Of a stretch of 52,539 nucleotides of DNA, positions 17,912-25,037 are shown in pieces (the stretch's first letter is position 1; the number at the start of each line of letters is the position of its first letter). Source of the stretch: an uncultured Bacteroidales bacterium. Lineage in GTDB: Bacteria > Bacteroidota > Bacteroidia > Bacteroidales > UBA932. The notes under the pieces were generated by a model that did no database searches, was not told the DNA's origin, and saw only the letters and a list, made by a program, of their open reading frames with translations. The stretch covers positions 1 to 52,539 of the forward strand of contig CALVDL010000021.1 of the NCBI GenBank assembly GCA_944326305.1. Reading direction: 5' to 3'. A program made the translations under genes and the position numbers.

Positions 17912-18946
17912 ATGACAATATTAAAAAAAAAGATAAAAATGGAAAAAGTGAAAAAGAGCTATAACCTGCTTATAGGAATCGCCGGCCTGCTCGCCGCAGT
18001 TGTCACCATCTCGCTGATCGGCTATGCCGTATCGAAACCAAAGCCCGTCGTGATACAGGGGCAGGCAGAAGCCACGGAATACAGGGTGTCAGGCAAGGTG
18101 CCCGGCAGGATCGAACAGTTTTTCGCATCGGAAGGGGACATGGTGCACAAGGGGGACACCCTTGTGGAGATAGACAGCCCGGAGGTGAGGTCGAAACTTG
18201 CCCAGGCCATGGCCATGAAATCCGCCGCCGAGGCACAGAAGGAAAAAGCCCTTACCGGGGCAAGGCAGGAACAGATAGCCGCTGCCTACGAGCTCTGGCA
18301 GCAGGCAATAGCGGGCGAGGACATAATGAAGAAATCCTTTGACCGCATACAACGGCTGTATGACCAGAAAGTGATAAGCGCCCAGAAATATGACGAGACC
18401 CTCGCACAGTACAAGGCCGCAAAGGCCACCTGTGCCGCAGCGAAGTCCCAGTACGACATGGCTGTGAACGGGGCCAGGAAAGAAGACAAGGAAACCGCAG
18501 AAGCACTTGTAGACCAGGCTAATGCCGCCCTTGAAGAAGTGAAGTCATACCTCGGGGAGCTGTATCTGACGGCTCCTGCCGACGGGGTGATATCGGCCAG
18601 GTTCCCCAAGGCCGGCGAACTCGTGGGACAGGGCTCCCCGGTCATGGCCGTGACAGACCTGAACGATGTCTGGTTCACATTCAGCATCCGCGAGGACATG
18701 CTGCACGGGCTCAATACGGGGGATGAGCTCATAGTGACCATCCCGGCGCTCGGGGAGGAGACCTACAGGACCCGCGTAAACTATATCAGCGTAATGGAGT
18801 CTTACGCCACATGGAGAGCCACCAGGGAGACAGGCAGCTACGACGCCAAGACCTTCGAGGTCAGGAGCATCCCTGACGGGCCGATCGAGGGGCTGAGGCC
18901 TGGAATGACGGCTATTGTGGTAAATGTAAACAGACCGACGTTATAA
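17912..18946 (+). CDS. HlyD-family membrane fusion (periplasmic adaptor) protein
   Basis: 344 residues. One membrane anchor lies near 20-41 (LLIGIAGLLAAVVTISLIGY), then a biotinyl-lipoyl half (GKVPGRIEQFFASEGDMVHK). A long coiled-coil hairpin covers about 95-210, followed by the second lipoyl half (LTAPADGVISARFPKAGELV) and a beta-barrel segment. It bridges the inner-membrane permeases and the TolC-like duct. The start may instead be Met10 at 17939, after a lysine-rich stretch. The next gene starts two bases after the stop. It resembles the YhiI/YbhG group of adaptors. Confidence 0.9.
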   Translation: MTILKKKIKMEKVKKSYNLLIGIAGLLAAVVTISLIGYAVSKPKPVVIQGQAEATEYRVSGKVPGRIEQFFASEGDMVHKGDTLVEIDSPEVRSKLAQAMAMKSAAEAQKEKALTGARQEQIAAAYELWQQAIAGEDIMKKSFDRIQRLYDQKVISAQKYDETLAQYKAAKATCAAAKSQYDMAVNGARKEDKETAEALVDQANAALEEVKSYLGELYLTAPADGVISARFPKAGELVGQGSPVMAVTDLNDVWFTFSIREDMLHGLNTGDELIVTIPALGEETYRTRVNYISVMESYATWRATRETGSYDAKTFEVRSIPDGPIEGLRPGMTAIVVNVNRPTL

Positions 18947-18948
18947 CA

Positions 18949-20118
18949 ATGGGATTCTTTCACAATATAATGGCGGTGGTCCGCCGCGAGCTGCGCCTGA
19001 TGCGCCGCAGGCCGATATACCTGCTGGCCTCGCTCGGGGTAATGGCCTTCTGCACAGTGTTCTTCCTCACATTCCTGAAGGAAGGAATGCCGCAGAAACT
19101 GCCTATAGGTGTGGTCGACAAGGACAATTCGTCCCTCTCAAGGAACCTCGTCAGGCAGCTGGACGCGACCCAGCTCGGGGAGGTGGTGAGCTTCGGCAGC
19201 TACCAGGAGGCAAGGGAGGCCCTGCAGAAAGGCCGGATAAACGCCTTCTGCATGATACCGGAGGGGACGTACAGCGATGTGCTCGCCGGCAGGCAGCCCA
19301 CCTTAACATTCTATGTGAATTCATTGTACTTCGTAGGCGGGGCTCTGGCATATAAAGACCTCCTGACAATGGTCAACCTGTTCTCCGGGGCCGTACAGAG
19401 GGAAGCGCTCCGGGCCACCGGGATGAATGACGCGGCGATAATGGGGCAGATACAGCCGATCCTGATAGACGCGCACCAGATAGGCAACACGGCCACCGAC
19501 TACGGGGTATACCTCACCAATGTCCTGCTGCCCGGGATACTGGAGATGATCATCATACTGGTGACCGTCTATACCATCGGGGCGGAGCTGAAGTACGGGA
19601 CATCCAGGCATCTGATGGACAGGGCCGGAGGGTCGATGTCCGCCGCCATGCTCGGGAAGCTGATACCGTACACCATACTTTATACGGCAATAGGCATCAT
19701 CTGCGACCTTATACTCTACCACTGGGCGGGATTCCCTATGGCCGGGTCGATATGGAACATGTTCTTCGGGACATTCATCATGGTGCTCGCCTGCGAGGCC
19801 GTGGCGATATTCATCATCGGGGCGCTGCCTGTACTGAGGCTGGCCATAAGCATATCCGCACTGTACAGCGTACTGGGGTTCTCCCTGGCCGGGTTCACCT
19901 TCCCGGTGGAATCCATGCCGGCATTCATACAGGGGCTCGCGGCGGCATTCCCGCTCAGGCACTACTATATGTTCTATGTCCAGGAGGCCATTTTCGCAAG
20001 CGGGTTCAGCGGGTGGTATCCGCAGATTGTGTACATGCTCCTGTTCCTCTTCCTGCCGGCCATAGTGTACAGGAGGCTGAAGAACGCCTACCTGCTGCAG
20101 AATTTCCCGAGAAAATGA
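18949..20118 (+). CDS. ABC-2 type transporter permease
   Basis: 389 residues. One N-terminal membrane segment (about 24-43) is followed by a large extracytoplasmic domain (IGVVDKDNSSLSRNLVRQLD) and five more hydrophobic segments in the C-terminal half, the YhhJ/YbhR layout. It would form the inner-membrane channel together with the paralogous permease downstream. It lies directly behind the HlyD gene (two bases). No ABC ATPase gene is next to it. The substrate is unknown; drugs or lipids are typical for the family. Confidence 0.88.
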   Translation: MGFFHNIMAVVRRELRLMRRRPIYLLASLGVMAFCTVFFLTFLKEGMPQKLPIGVVDKDNSSLSRNLVRQLDATQLGEVVSFGSYQEAREALQKGRINAFCMIPEGTYSDVLAGRQPTLTFYVNSLYFVGGALAYKDLLTMVNLFSGAVQREALRATGMNDAAIMGQIQPILIDAHQIGNTATDYGVYLTNVLLPGILEMIIILVTVYTIGAELKYGTSRHLMDRAGGSMSAAMLGKLIPYTILYTAIGIICDLILYHWAGFPMAGSIWNMFFGTFIMVLACEAVAIFIIGALPVLRLAISISALYSVLGFSLAGFTFPVESMPAFIQGLAAAFPLRHYYMFYVQEAIFASGFSGWYPQIVYMLLFLFLPAIVYRRLKNAYLLQNFPRK

Positions 20119-20134
20119 AAAACGACACAGAGAG

Positions 20135-21337
20135 ATGAAAAGATTGACATACATAGGCCGGTGGCTGTCAGACTGGTACGCCATCTTCACCAATGAGCTG
20201 CGGCACATATTCAGCGACAGCGGGGTGATGGTGATATTCTTCCTGGCAGGCCTCGCATACCCGGTCATCTACGGCCTGGTATACAGCAACGGGACCGTGG
20301 ACGACATGCCCGTGGCCATAGTCGACAATTCGGGCAGCAGCGCCAGCAGGGAATTCGTCAGGGGGCTGGACGCCACGAGGGAGCTGGCGGTGAGCCACAC
20401 CTGCGCGAATATGGCCGAGGCCGAACAGCTCATGCAGCAGAGGGACGTCAAAGGCATAGTGATGATTCCAGAGGATTTCGACGACAGGCTCGCCAAGATG
20501 GAGCAGGCGACAGTCTCCACATACGCGGACATGAGCAGCTTCCTCTATTACAAGAACATGACGATGGGGGCAAACCATGTAATGCTCAGCCAGATGCGGG
20601 AGATACAGAAAGAAAGGTTCTCCGCGGCCGGATACGGCGGGCAGCAGCTCTCGCAGCTTGTCCAGCCTATCAGGTACGAGGAGAACATGCCTTACAACAG
20701 GACATTCTCCTATTCCATATTCTTCCTTTCCGCCGTCCTCCTGATAGTGATACAGCAGACAATGTTCTACGGGGTCTCCATGATGGCCGGGACAATGCGG
20801 GAGGAGAACCGCAGCTTCGCCATCATGCCGGACAGGCTCAAGGGGCGAGGCATCTCCAGGACCGTGCTGGGGCGCGGAGCGGCCTACTGGCTGATATACA
20901 TGGCTATCGGGGCGTATGTAGCCGGGCTCGTACCGAGGATTTTCGGGATGCCGCAGAACTGCCCGTTCGGGGAAATATTCGTGCTTCTGCTGTTCTATGT
21001 CACAGCCTGCGTAGGGTTCAGCTTCACGTTCAGCTCGTTTATCAGAAGGAGGGAGACTGTCTTCGTGCTTTTCCTGTTCCTTTCGCCTATATGCCTGTTC
21101 CTGACCGGATTCTCCTGGCCGGTGAGCAGTTTCCCGCTGTTCTGGAAGCTGTTCTCCTATATCTTCCCGTCGACTTTCGCCGCGCAGGCCTTCATCAACA
21201 TGAATACAGCCGGCGCCGACCTGTCGATGGTAAGCGACCAGATGATTGGCCTTACAATACAGACCGTAGTCTACTACGTACTGTCATGCGCCGCCGTCTT
21301 TGTGGAGAACCACATGCTCAAACGCAAGACGGCGTAG
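20135..21337 (+). CDS. ABC-2 type transporter permease (paralogue)
   Basis: 400 residues with the same layout as its upstream neighbour: N-terminal membrane segment near 30-50, a periplasmic domain (VAIVDNSGSSASREFVRGLD), then membrane segments from about residue 190 (TFSYSIFFLSAVLLIVIQQT). It starts 16 bases after the previous stop. Two non-identical permeases probably form a heterodimer. The operon ends here; the convergent small lipoprotein gene lies 21 bases further on, and no clear terminator is visible between them. Confidence 0.88.
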   Translation: MKRLTYIGRWLSDWYAIFTNELRHIFSDSGVMVIFFLAGLAYPVIYGLVYSNGTVDDMPVAIVDNSGSSASREFVRGLDATRELAVSHTCANMAEAEQLMQQRDVKGIVMIPEDFDDRLAKMEQATVSTYADMSSFLYYKNMTMGANHVMLSQMREIQKERFSAAGYGGQQLSQLVQPIRYEENMPYNRTFSYSIFFLSAVLLIVIQQTMFYGVSMMAGTMREENRSFAIMPDRLKGRGISRTVLGRGAAYWLIYMAIGAYVAGLVPRIFGMPQNCPFGEIFVLLLFYVTACVGFSFTFSSFIRRRETVFVLFLFLSPICLFLTGFSWPVSSFPLFWKLFSYIFPSTFAAQAFINMNTAGADLSMVSDQMIGLTIQTVVYYVLSCAAVFVENHMLKRKTA

Positions 21338-21358
21338 GCGGATTGCCGATCAAGGAAT

Positions 21359-21544
21359 TCAGGAATATACAAAGGTGCCGTAGGCGTTATGCACCTCCCC
21401 GTCCGATGTAACGATTTCCTGCATTTCAATCTTGAAATTTCCGTCTTGGGCTCTGCCAAGGTCAGGATTCTGGCGGACATTCCTCGATGCCGCGCATGCC
21501 TGCAGAAGCAATATTGCGGACACTATGTAGAACAATCTTTTCAT
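21359..21544 (-). CDS. Small predicted lipoprotein, unknown function
   Basis: 61 residues from the ATG at 21544. A lipoprotein signal ends LLLQAC with Cys at about residue 16, then a short soluble tail (NFKIEMQEIVTSDGEVHNAY). I do not recognise the family. A start at 21586 is open in frame but would put a charged, poorly hydrophobic stretch ahead of a good signal peptide and would run through the inverted repeat, so 21544 is preferred. It is convergent with the ABC permease gene. Confidence 0.55.
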   Translation of the reverse strand: MKRLFYIVSAILLLQACAASRNVRQNPDLGRAQDGNFKIEMQEIVTSDGEVHNAYGTFVYS

Positions 21545-21562
21545 TGGATATAGTGGTGTAAT

Positions 21563-21602
21563 ATGGGGCTGCATCAAAACATTCATTTTGACACAGCCCC
21601 AT
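21563..21602. repeat. Imperfect 17-bp inverted repeat
   Basis: Arms 21563-21579 and 21586-21602 pair with two mismatched positions around a six-base loop. There is no following T-run on either strand. It may act as a weak terminator or be a dispersed repeat; similar GGGGCTGTGTCAAAA-type hairpins are common between genes in Bacteroidota. It lies 19 bases upstream of the small lipoprotein gene. Confidence 0.6.
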
Positions 21603-21627
21603 TGCAGTCTTCACCTGAAATATATGT

Positions 21628-21714
21628 CTACTCCGCAGGGAGGATAGAGATGGCAAATCCGCCGCCGCGGGCCATCCTGATTTTCAGGGCCAATTTGGAA
21701 GTCACGTTATTATT
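21628..21714 (-). pseudogene. C-terminal remnant of a GH97 (SusB-like) alpha-glucosidase
   Basis: Directly after the stop of the GH13 gene, a different minus-strand frame reads 28 codons to a TAG at 21630-21628. It includes VTSKLALKIRMARGGGFAIS. As I recall, this pattern (VTSK, alternating residues, GGGFAI, then the end) is the usual C-terminus of GH97 proteins. No start codon, catalytic part or other GH97 sequence precedes it, so it is best read as the scar of a deleted susB gene next to its GH13 partner. Seen directly: the frame and its composition. Inferred: its origin. Confidence 0.5.
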
Positions 21715-23638
21715 TCCTTTTGAATTCCACTACAAGCACCTGACGGGGGCTGATGACTGTGGAGCCGGAGACCGTGACAGGCTCGCCGGTGATGACATTG
21801 CGGCCGTCATACAGGCCGTCGGCGATTTCTGCATAGTGCGACCACGGGATGTGCTTCTTGCCCCGGGAGTTGTTGATATAGACGAAGACGGCATCGGTAT
21901 CATTGTACCGGAAATATCCGTAGGTATTGTCCCTTGAAAGGAAGTGCATTGTCCTGCCGTTATGGATGACCTCCTTTCCCTTCCTCCACTGGAAGAGCTT
22001 CCGGGTAAAGTCGTGGAGGTCAGCGATCTGGCCTTCCGGTACAGGCTTGCCGTCGGTGTTCACCCCGGCTGCGGCACGGCCTTCGGCGGTGAAAAGGTCA
22101 AGCTCGTCTCCTTCCCAGCCGCCAGGGAAATCCACGCGGAGCCCGCCGTGCCCCTGGGAGCGGTCCCTGGAGACGAACATCATCTCGTCGCCGTAGAATA
22201 TTTGCGGGATGCCGCGCATGGTGGCCATCATGGCCATGACGATCTTGTGGCGGTCAGGGTTGTGCTTCAGGACATCGCCGATACGGTCGGTATCATGGTT
22301 GCCCGGGAAGATAAGCATCTTCGAAAGGTCGTGATACACAAAGTCATGCGAAAGGCAGTCATAGATCCGGGTCATGCCCTCTCCCCAGGCCTGTGAATCC
22401 GTTGGCACGGCCCGGCAGACGGCCTCCTGCAGAGGGAAGTCCATGATGGAAGGAAGATGGGAGTCGAAACCGTCCCTGTTGGCGTTTCCGCCCTGCCAGT
22501 AGGCAAGCTGAGGTATGGAGGAAGTCCAGCACTCCCCTACTATATTGAAATCCGGGTATTCCTTCAGGACAGCGGCGCACCACTGGCTCATAGGCCCCTT
22601 TTCGTTGTAAGGATATGTGTCCACGCGGAAGCCGTCCAGGCCGGCATACTCTGCCCACCATACGGCCCACTGCTGGAAATACTTGAGCACGAACGGGTTG
22701 TCAAGGTTCATGTCCGGCATGGAAGGTACGAACCAGCCGCTTTCCTGGAGATTGAGGTCGTAGCTGGAGGCGTTCGGGTCCATGTTGGTGGAGAAGCAGA
22801 CATTGGTGCCCGTGTACTCCGGAAAGACGTGGATCCAGTCCTTGAACGGGAGGTCATCCATCCACCAGTGCGCTGTCCCGCAATGGTTCGTCACCACGTC
22901 CATGATGACCTTCAGTCCCTTCGCGTGCGCCCTGGAGACGAACTCGCGGTAAAGCCTGTTCGAGCCGAAACGAGGGTCGATATGGTAGTAGTCCGCGCAG
23001 GCGTACCCGTGGTATGAGCCCTCCGGCTCGTTGTCGAGCAGCAGAGGGGTGCACCATATAGCGGTCGCCCCGAGGTCGGAGATATAGTCCAGATGGTCGA
23101 TAATGCCCTGGATGTCACCCCCGTGCCGGCCGAAATACTCCTCCCGTGCGGGCTTCTCCGCAGTCTCGCGGGAGGCATCGTTCGACGGGTCCCCGTTGGC
23201 GAAGCGGTCTGGCATGATAAGATAGACCATGTCGGCCGTAGTGAAGCTCTTGCGCCCTGCGGAACCTTCCTCCCTCTGTGATATCCTGTACGGATATTTG
23301 AAGATTTCAGTCCCGTCGGAGAACACGAGCCAGTAGTCCCCGGCCACCGCATCAGGAGCGACGATGACGTCCACGAAAAGGTAGTTGGGACTGTCCCCCT
23401 TGTGTATCTGTTTGACCTTCACCCCACTGCCTCCCTCGACAGTGACATCGAAGGAAGATATTCCTTCTCCCTTGACCAGCAGCTGGAGCGGGGTCTTCAT
23501 CCCCACCCACCATGACAGCGGCTCCACGCGCTCTACCCTGTCCCCGGCGTCCGGGGTGGATGCGGGGTCGAAGATGACCGGGCCGCAGCAGGAAACGATA
23601 CATGCAATAGAGATTGCCATAGTCAGCACCCTTAACAT
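21710..23638 (-). CDS. GH13 alpha-glucanase lipoprotein (SusA/neopullulanase-like)
   Basis: 642 residues with a lipobox (CIVSC, Cys at about residue 17), so probably membrane-anchored and possibly surface-exposed. The N-terminal ~110 residues resemble the cyclomaltodextrinase N-domain (PLSWWVGMKTPLQLLVKGEG). The GH13 barrel has all four conserved regions: D247-VVTN-H252, nucleophile Asp340 (GFRVDTY), acid/base Glu369 (GECW) and Asp449 (GNHDTDR). It ends with a beta-sandwich domain, NVITGEPVTVSGSTV. Expected action: hydrolysis of alpha-1,4 and possibly alpha-1,6 links in maltodextrin or pullulan. It is the last intact gene of the locus and a paralogue of those at 25038 and 29637. Confidence 0.92.
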   Translation of the reverse strand: MLRVLTMAISIACIVSCCGPVIFDPASTPDAGDRVERVEPLSWWVGMKTPLQLLVKGEGISSFDVTVEGGSGVKVKQIHKGDSPNYLFVDVIVAPDAVAGDYWLVFSDGTEIFKYPYRISQREEGSAGRKSFTTADMVYLIMPDRFANGDPSNDASRETAEKPAREEYFGRHGGDIQGIIDHLDYISDLGATAIWCTPLLLDNEPEGSYHGYACADYYHIDPRFGSNRLYREFVSRAHAKGLKVIMDVVTNHCGTAHWWMDDLPFKDWIHVFPEYTGTNVCFSTNMDPNASSYDLNLQESGWFVPSMPDMNLDNPFVLKYFQQWAVWWAEYAGLDGFRVDTYPYNEKGPMSQWCAAVLKEYPDFNIVGECWTSSIPQLAYWQGGNANRDGFDSHLPSIMDFPLQEAVCRAVPTDSQAWGEGMTRIYDCLSHDFVYHDLSKMLIFPGNHDTDRIGDVLKHNPDRHKIVMAMMATMRGIPQIFYGDEMMFVSRDRSQGHGGLRVDFPGGWEGDELDLFTAEGRAAAGVNTDGKPVPEGQIADLHDFTRKLFQWRKGKEVIHNGRTMHFLSRDNTYGYFRYNDTDAVFVYINNSRGKKHIPWSHYAEIADGLYDGRNVITGEPVTVSGSTVISPRQVLVVEFKRK

Positions 23639-23673
23639 TTTTTCAGCAAATTTAAAAAATTAACTATTCTTTG

Positions 23674-25023
23674 TCACTCCGTAACATCTTCAGCAATGCT
23701 ACGCAGCCTGGCGGCTATTTCCGCCGGTAAGCGGCAATCATCCGGGTATCTCCCGAACCTCTTCCCTGCCAGCACAGAATATTCGACACATGCCTTAAGA
23801 TAGGCTCCAGCTTCGGAAGGATGTTTTCTGTCATCACAATAAAGCTCAATCTCCGGAAATCTTTCCCGGCATTCAGTGAAAGCCTCGCCGACAGGGGCTA
23901 TAAGCGTTCCTTCCCCGGACATAGCCATCTTTTCTGCGCCGTCTGCAAGCAGACTGTCAAAAACTTCATAATCCCCAAAACCACCGGAATTTCCTCCTGG
24001 ATACGCCCACGTCCTATCCAGAATAATTTGACATTCAGGAGAATACCTCCGAATTTCAGAGACAAGGGCCTTGAAATTCTCGAGTACCGAGCCGTATTTT
24101 TCCGGATTGGAACTGTATCTGGCTGGATTCTGGCTCTGGTCCTGGATTATAGCGAAATCATACCCGCCTTCCTTGACTGCAGCTTCCGAAAGGGAAAGCG
24201 AAAGGTGATCTCCAAAAGTCTGTCCTCCCTTAAGATTGGCCCTTATGTCCAAAGCAAGCCCTTCCCGCCACGCTATCTCTTTAAGCATAAAAGGAGAACC
24301 GTAAAAGTAGGTGAACGAATTGCCAAGCATAAGGACACGCAGGGTGTCAGCAGGCTCCCTTGTCCCCAAAGACTTTATTTCAGCCGCTACAAAACCGAAA
24401 TCAGGAAAGACAACAGTCCCGCCTTCCTTCATTGCCGTCCCGTCACATGCTGATCCCCCTTCAGCGACACACCTGATTTTCAGGCGTCCGTCCACGGGAG
24501 GGGCATCAAGCCGGAATGTACTCAAAACCGTGGCATACTGATAGGTATCCTTATCACCGGGCCCTGTGGAGATGTCTCCGGAACCGGCATACGTGATACC
24601 TGTATTCTTCCACCCAGTCCTGTCCAGGTATTCTATCCTGTACCTGCCTGGGGAATCCGCATCACCGCCTAAAGTTGCATCGAACCCGATAAACGTACCT
24701 TTGCCCATATCCCCGGCCGGAACCGAGAACATTAGGCAGTCCCCTTCTGAAAGTGGCGCTGCCGCAGGCCTGCGGCCATCGAAGGAATACCGGAATTCCT
24801 TACATGCATCCTCTCCTGTCCCGGAGACATAAGCAATACCCCCGTTCCCGTCTGAAGGATACAGGACATGTTTCCCGACCCAGACAGAATCCCCGCCACT
24901 CCCGGGCTCACCTTCAAGCATCCATCTCCAGGAAAGCTCCTCATTTCCACCGGCAGCAGCACCTCCGCATCCTGCAAGGAACAGAGGCACTGCTGCGGCG
25001 ATCAAAACATTCTTGAAAGTCAT
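23674..25023 (-). CDS. SGNH/GDSL-type hydrolase lipoprotein, unknown substrate
   Basis: 449 residues, lipobox LAGC (Cys at about residue 19). Residues 30-220 look like a beta-rich domain that I do not recognise. From about 228 an SGNH-hydrolase-like fold begins: LRVLMLGNSFTYF with a candidate nucleophile Ser236. The closing motif DRKHPSEAG supplies D398 and H401, the usual Asp-x-x-His dyad. The nearest family I can name is the DUF4886-type SGNH proteins; members of the superfamily are often carbohydrate esterases. Its place between two GH13 genes suggests it removes an acyl group from, or otherwise processes, the same glucan, but this is inference. Codon use is slightly more AT-rich than in the neighbouring GH13 genes. 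Confidence 0.72.
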   Translation of the reverse strand: MTFKNVLIAAAVPLFLAGCGGAAAGGNEELSWRWMLEGEPGSGGDSVWVGKHVLYPSDGNGGIAYVSGTGEDACKEFRYSFDGRRPAAAPLSEGDCLMFSVPAGDMGKGTFIGFDATLGGDADSPGRYRIEYLDRTGWKNTGITYAGSGDISTGPGDKDTYQYATVLSTFRLDAPPVDGRLKIRCVAEGGSACDGTAMKEGGTVVFPDFGFVAAEIKSLGTREPADTLRVLMLGNSFTYFYGSPFMLKEIAWREGLALDIRANLKGGQTFGDHLSLSLSEAAVKEGGYDFAIIQDQSQNPARYSSNPEKYGSVLENFKALVSEIRRYSPECQIILDRTWAYPGGNSGGFGDYEVFDSLLADGAEKMAMSGEGTLIAPVGEAFTECRERFPEIELYCDDRKHPSEAGAYLKACVEYSVLAGKRFGRYPDDCRLPAEIAARLRSIAEDVTE

Positions 25024-25037
25024 CCTGTAAAGATTAC

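Noticed and set aside
19321..20268. A 315-codon minus-strand open frame opposite the ABC-2 permease
   Set aside because: Same shadow character. The permease on the plus strand has clear membrane topology and operon spacing.
21462..21656. A 64-codon minus-strand open frame overlapping the small lipoprotein gene
   Set aside because: It runs through the inverted repeat and out of frame with both the GH97-like tail and the lipoprotein signal, with no protein features.
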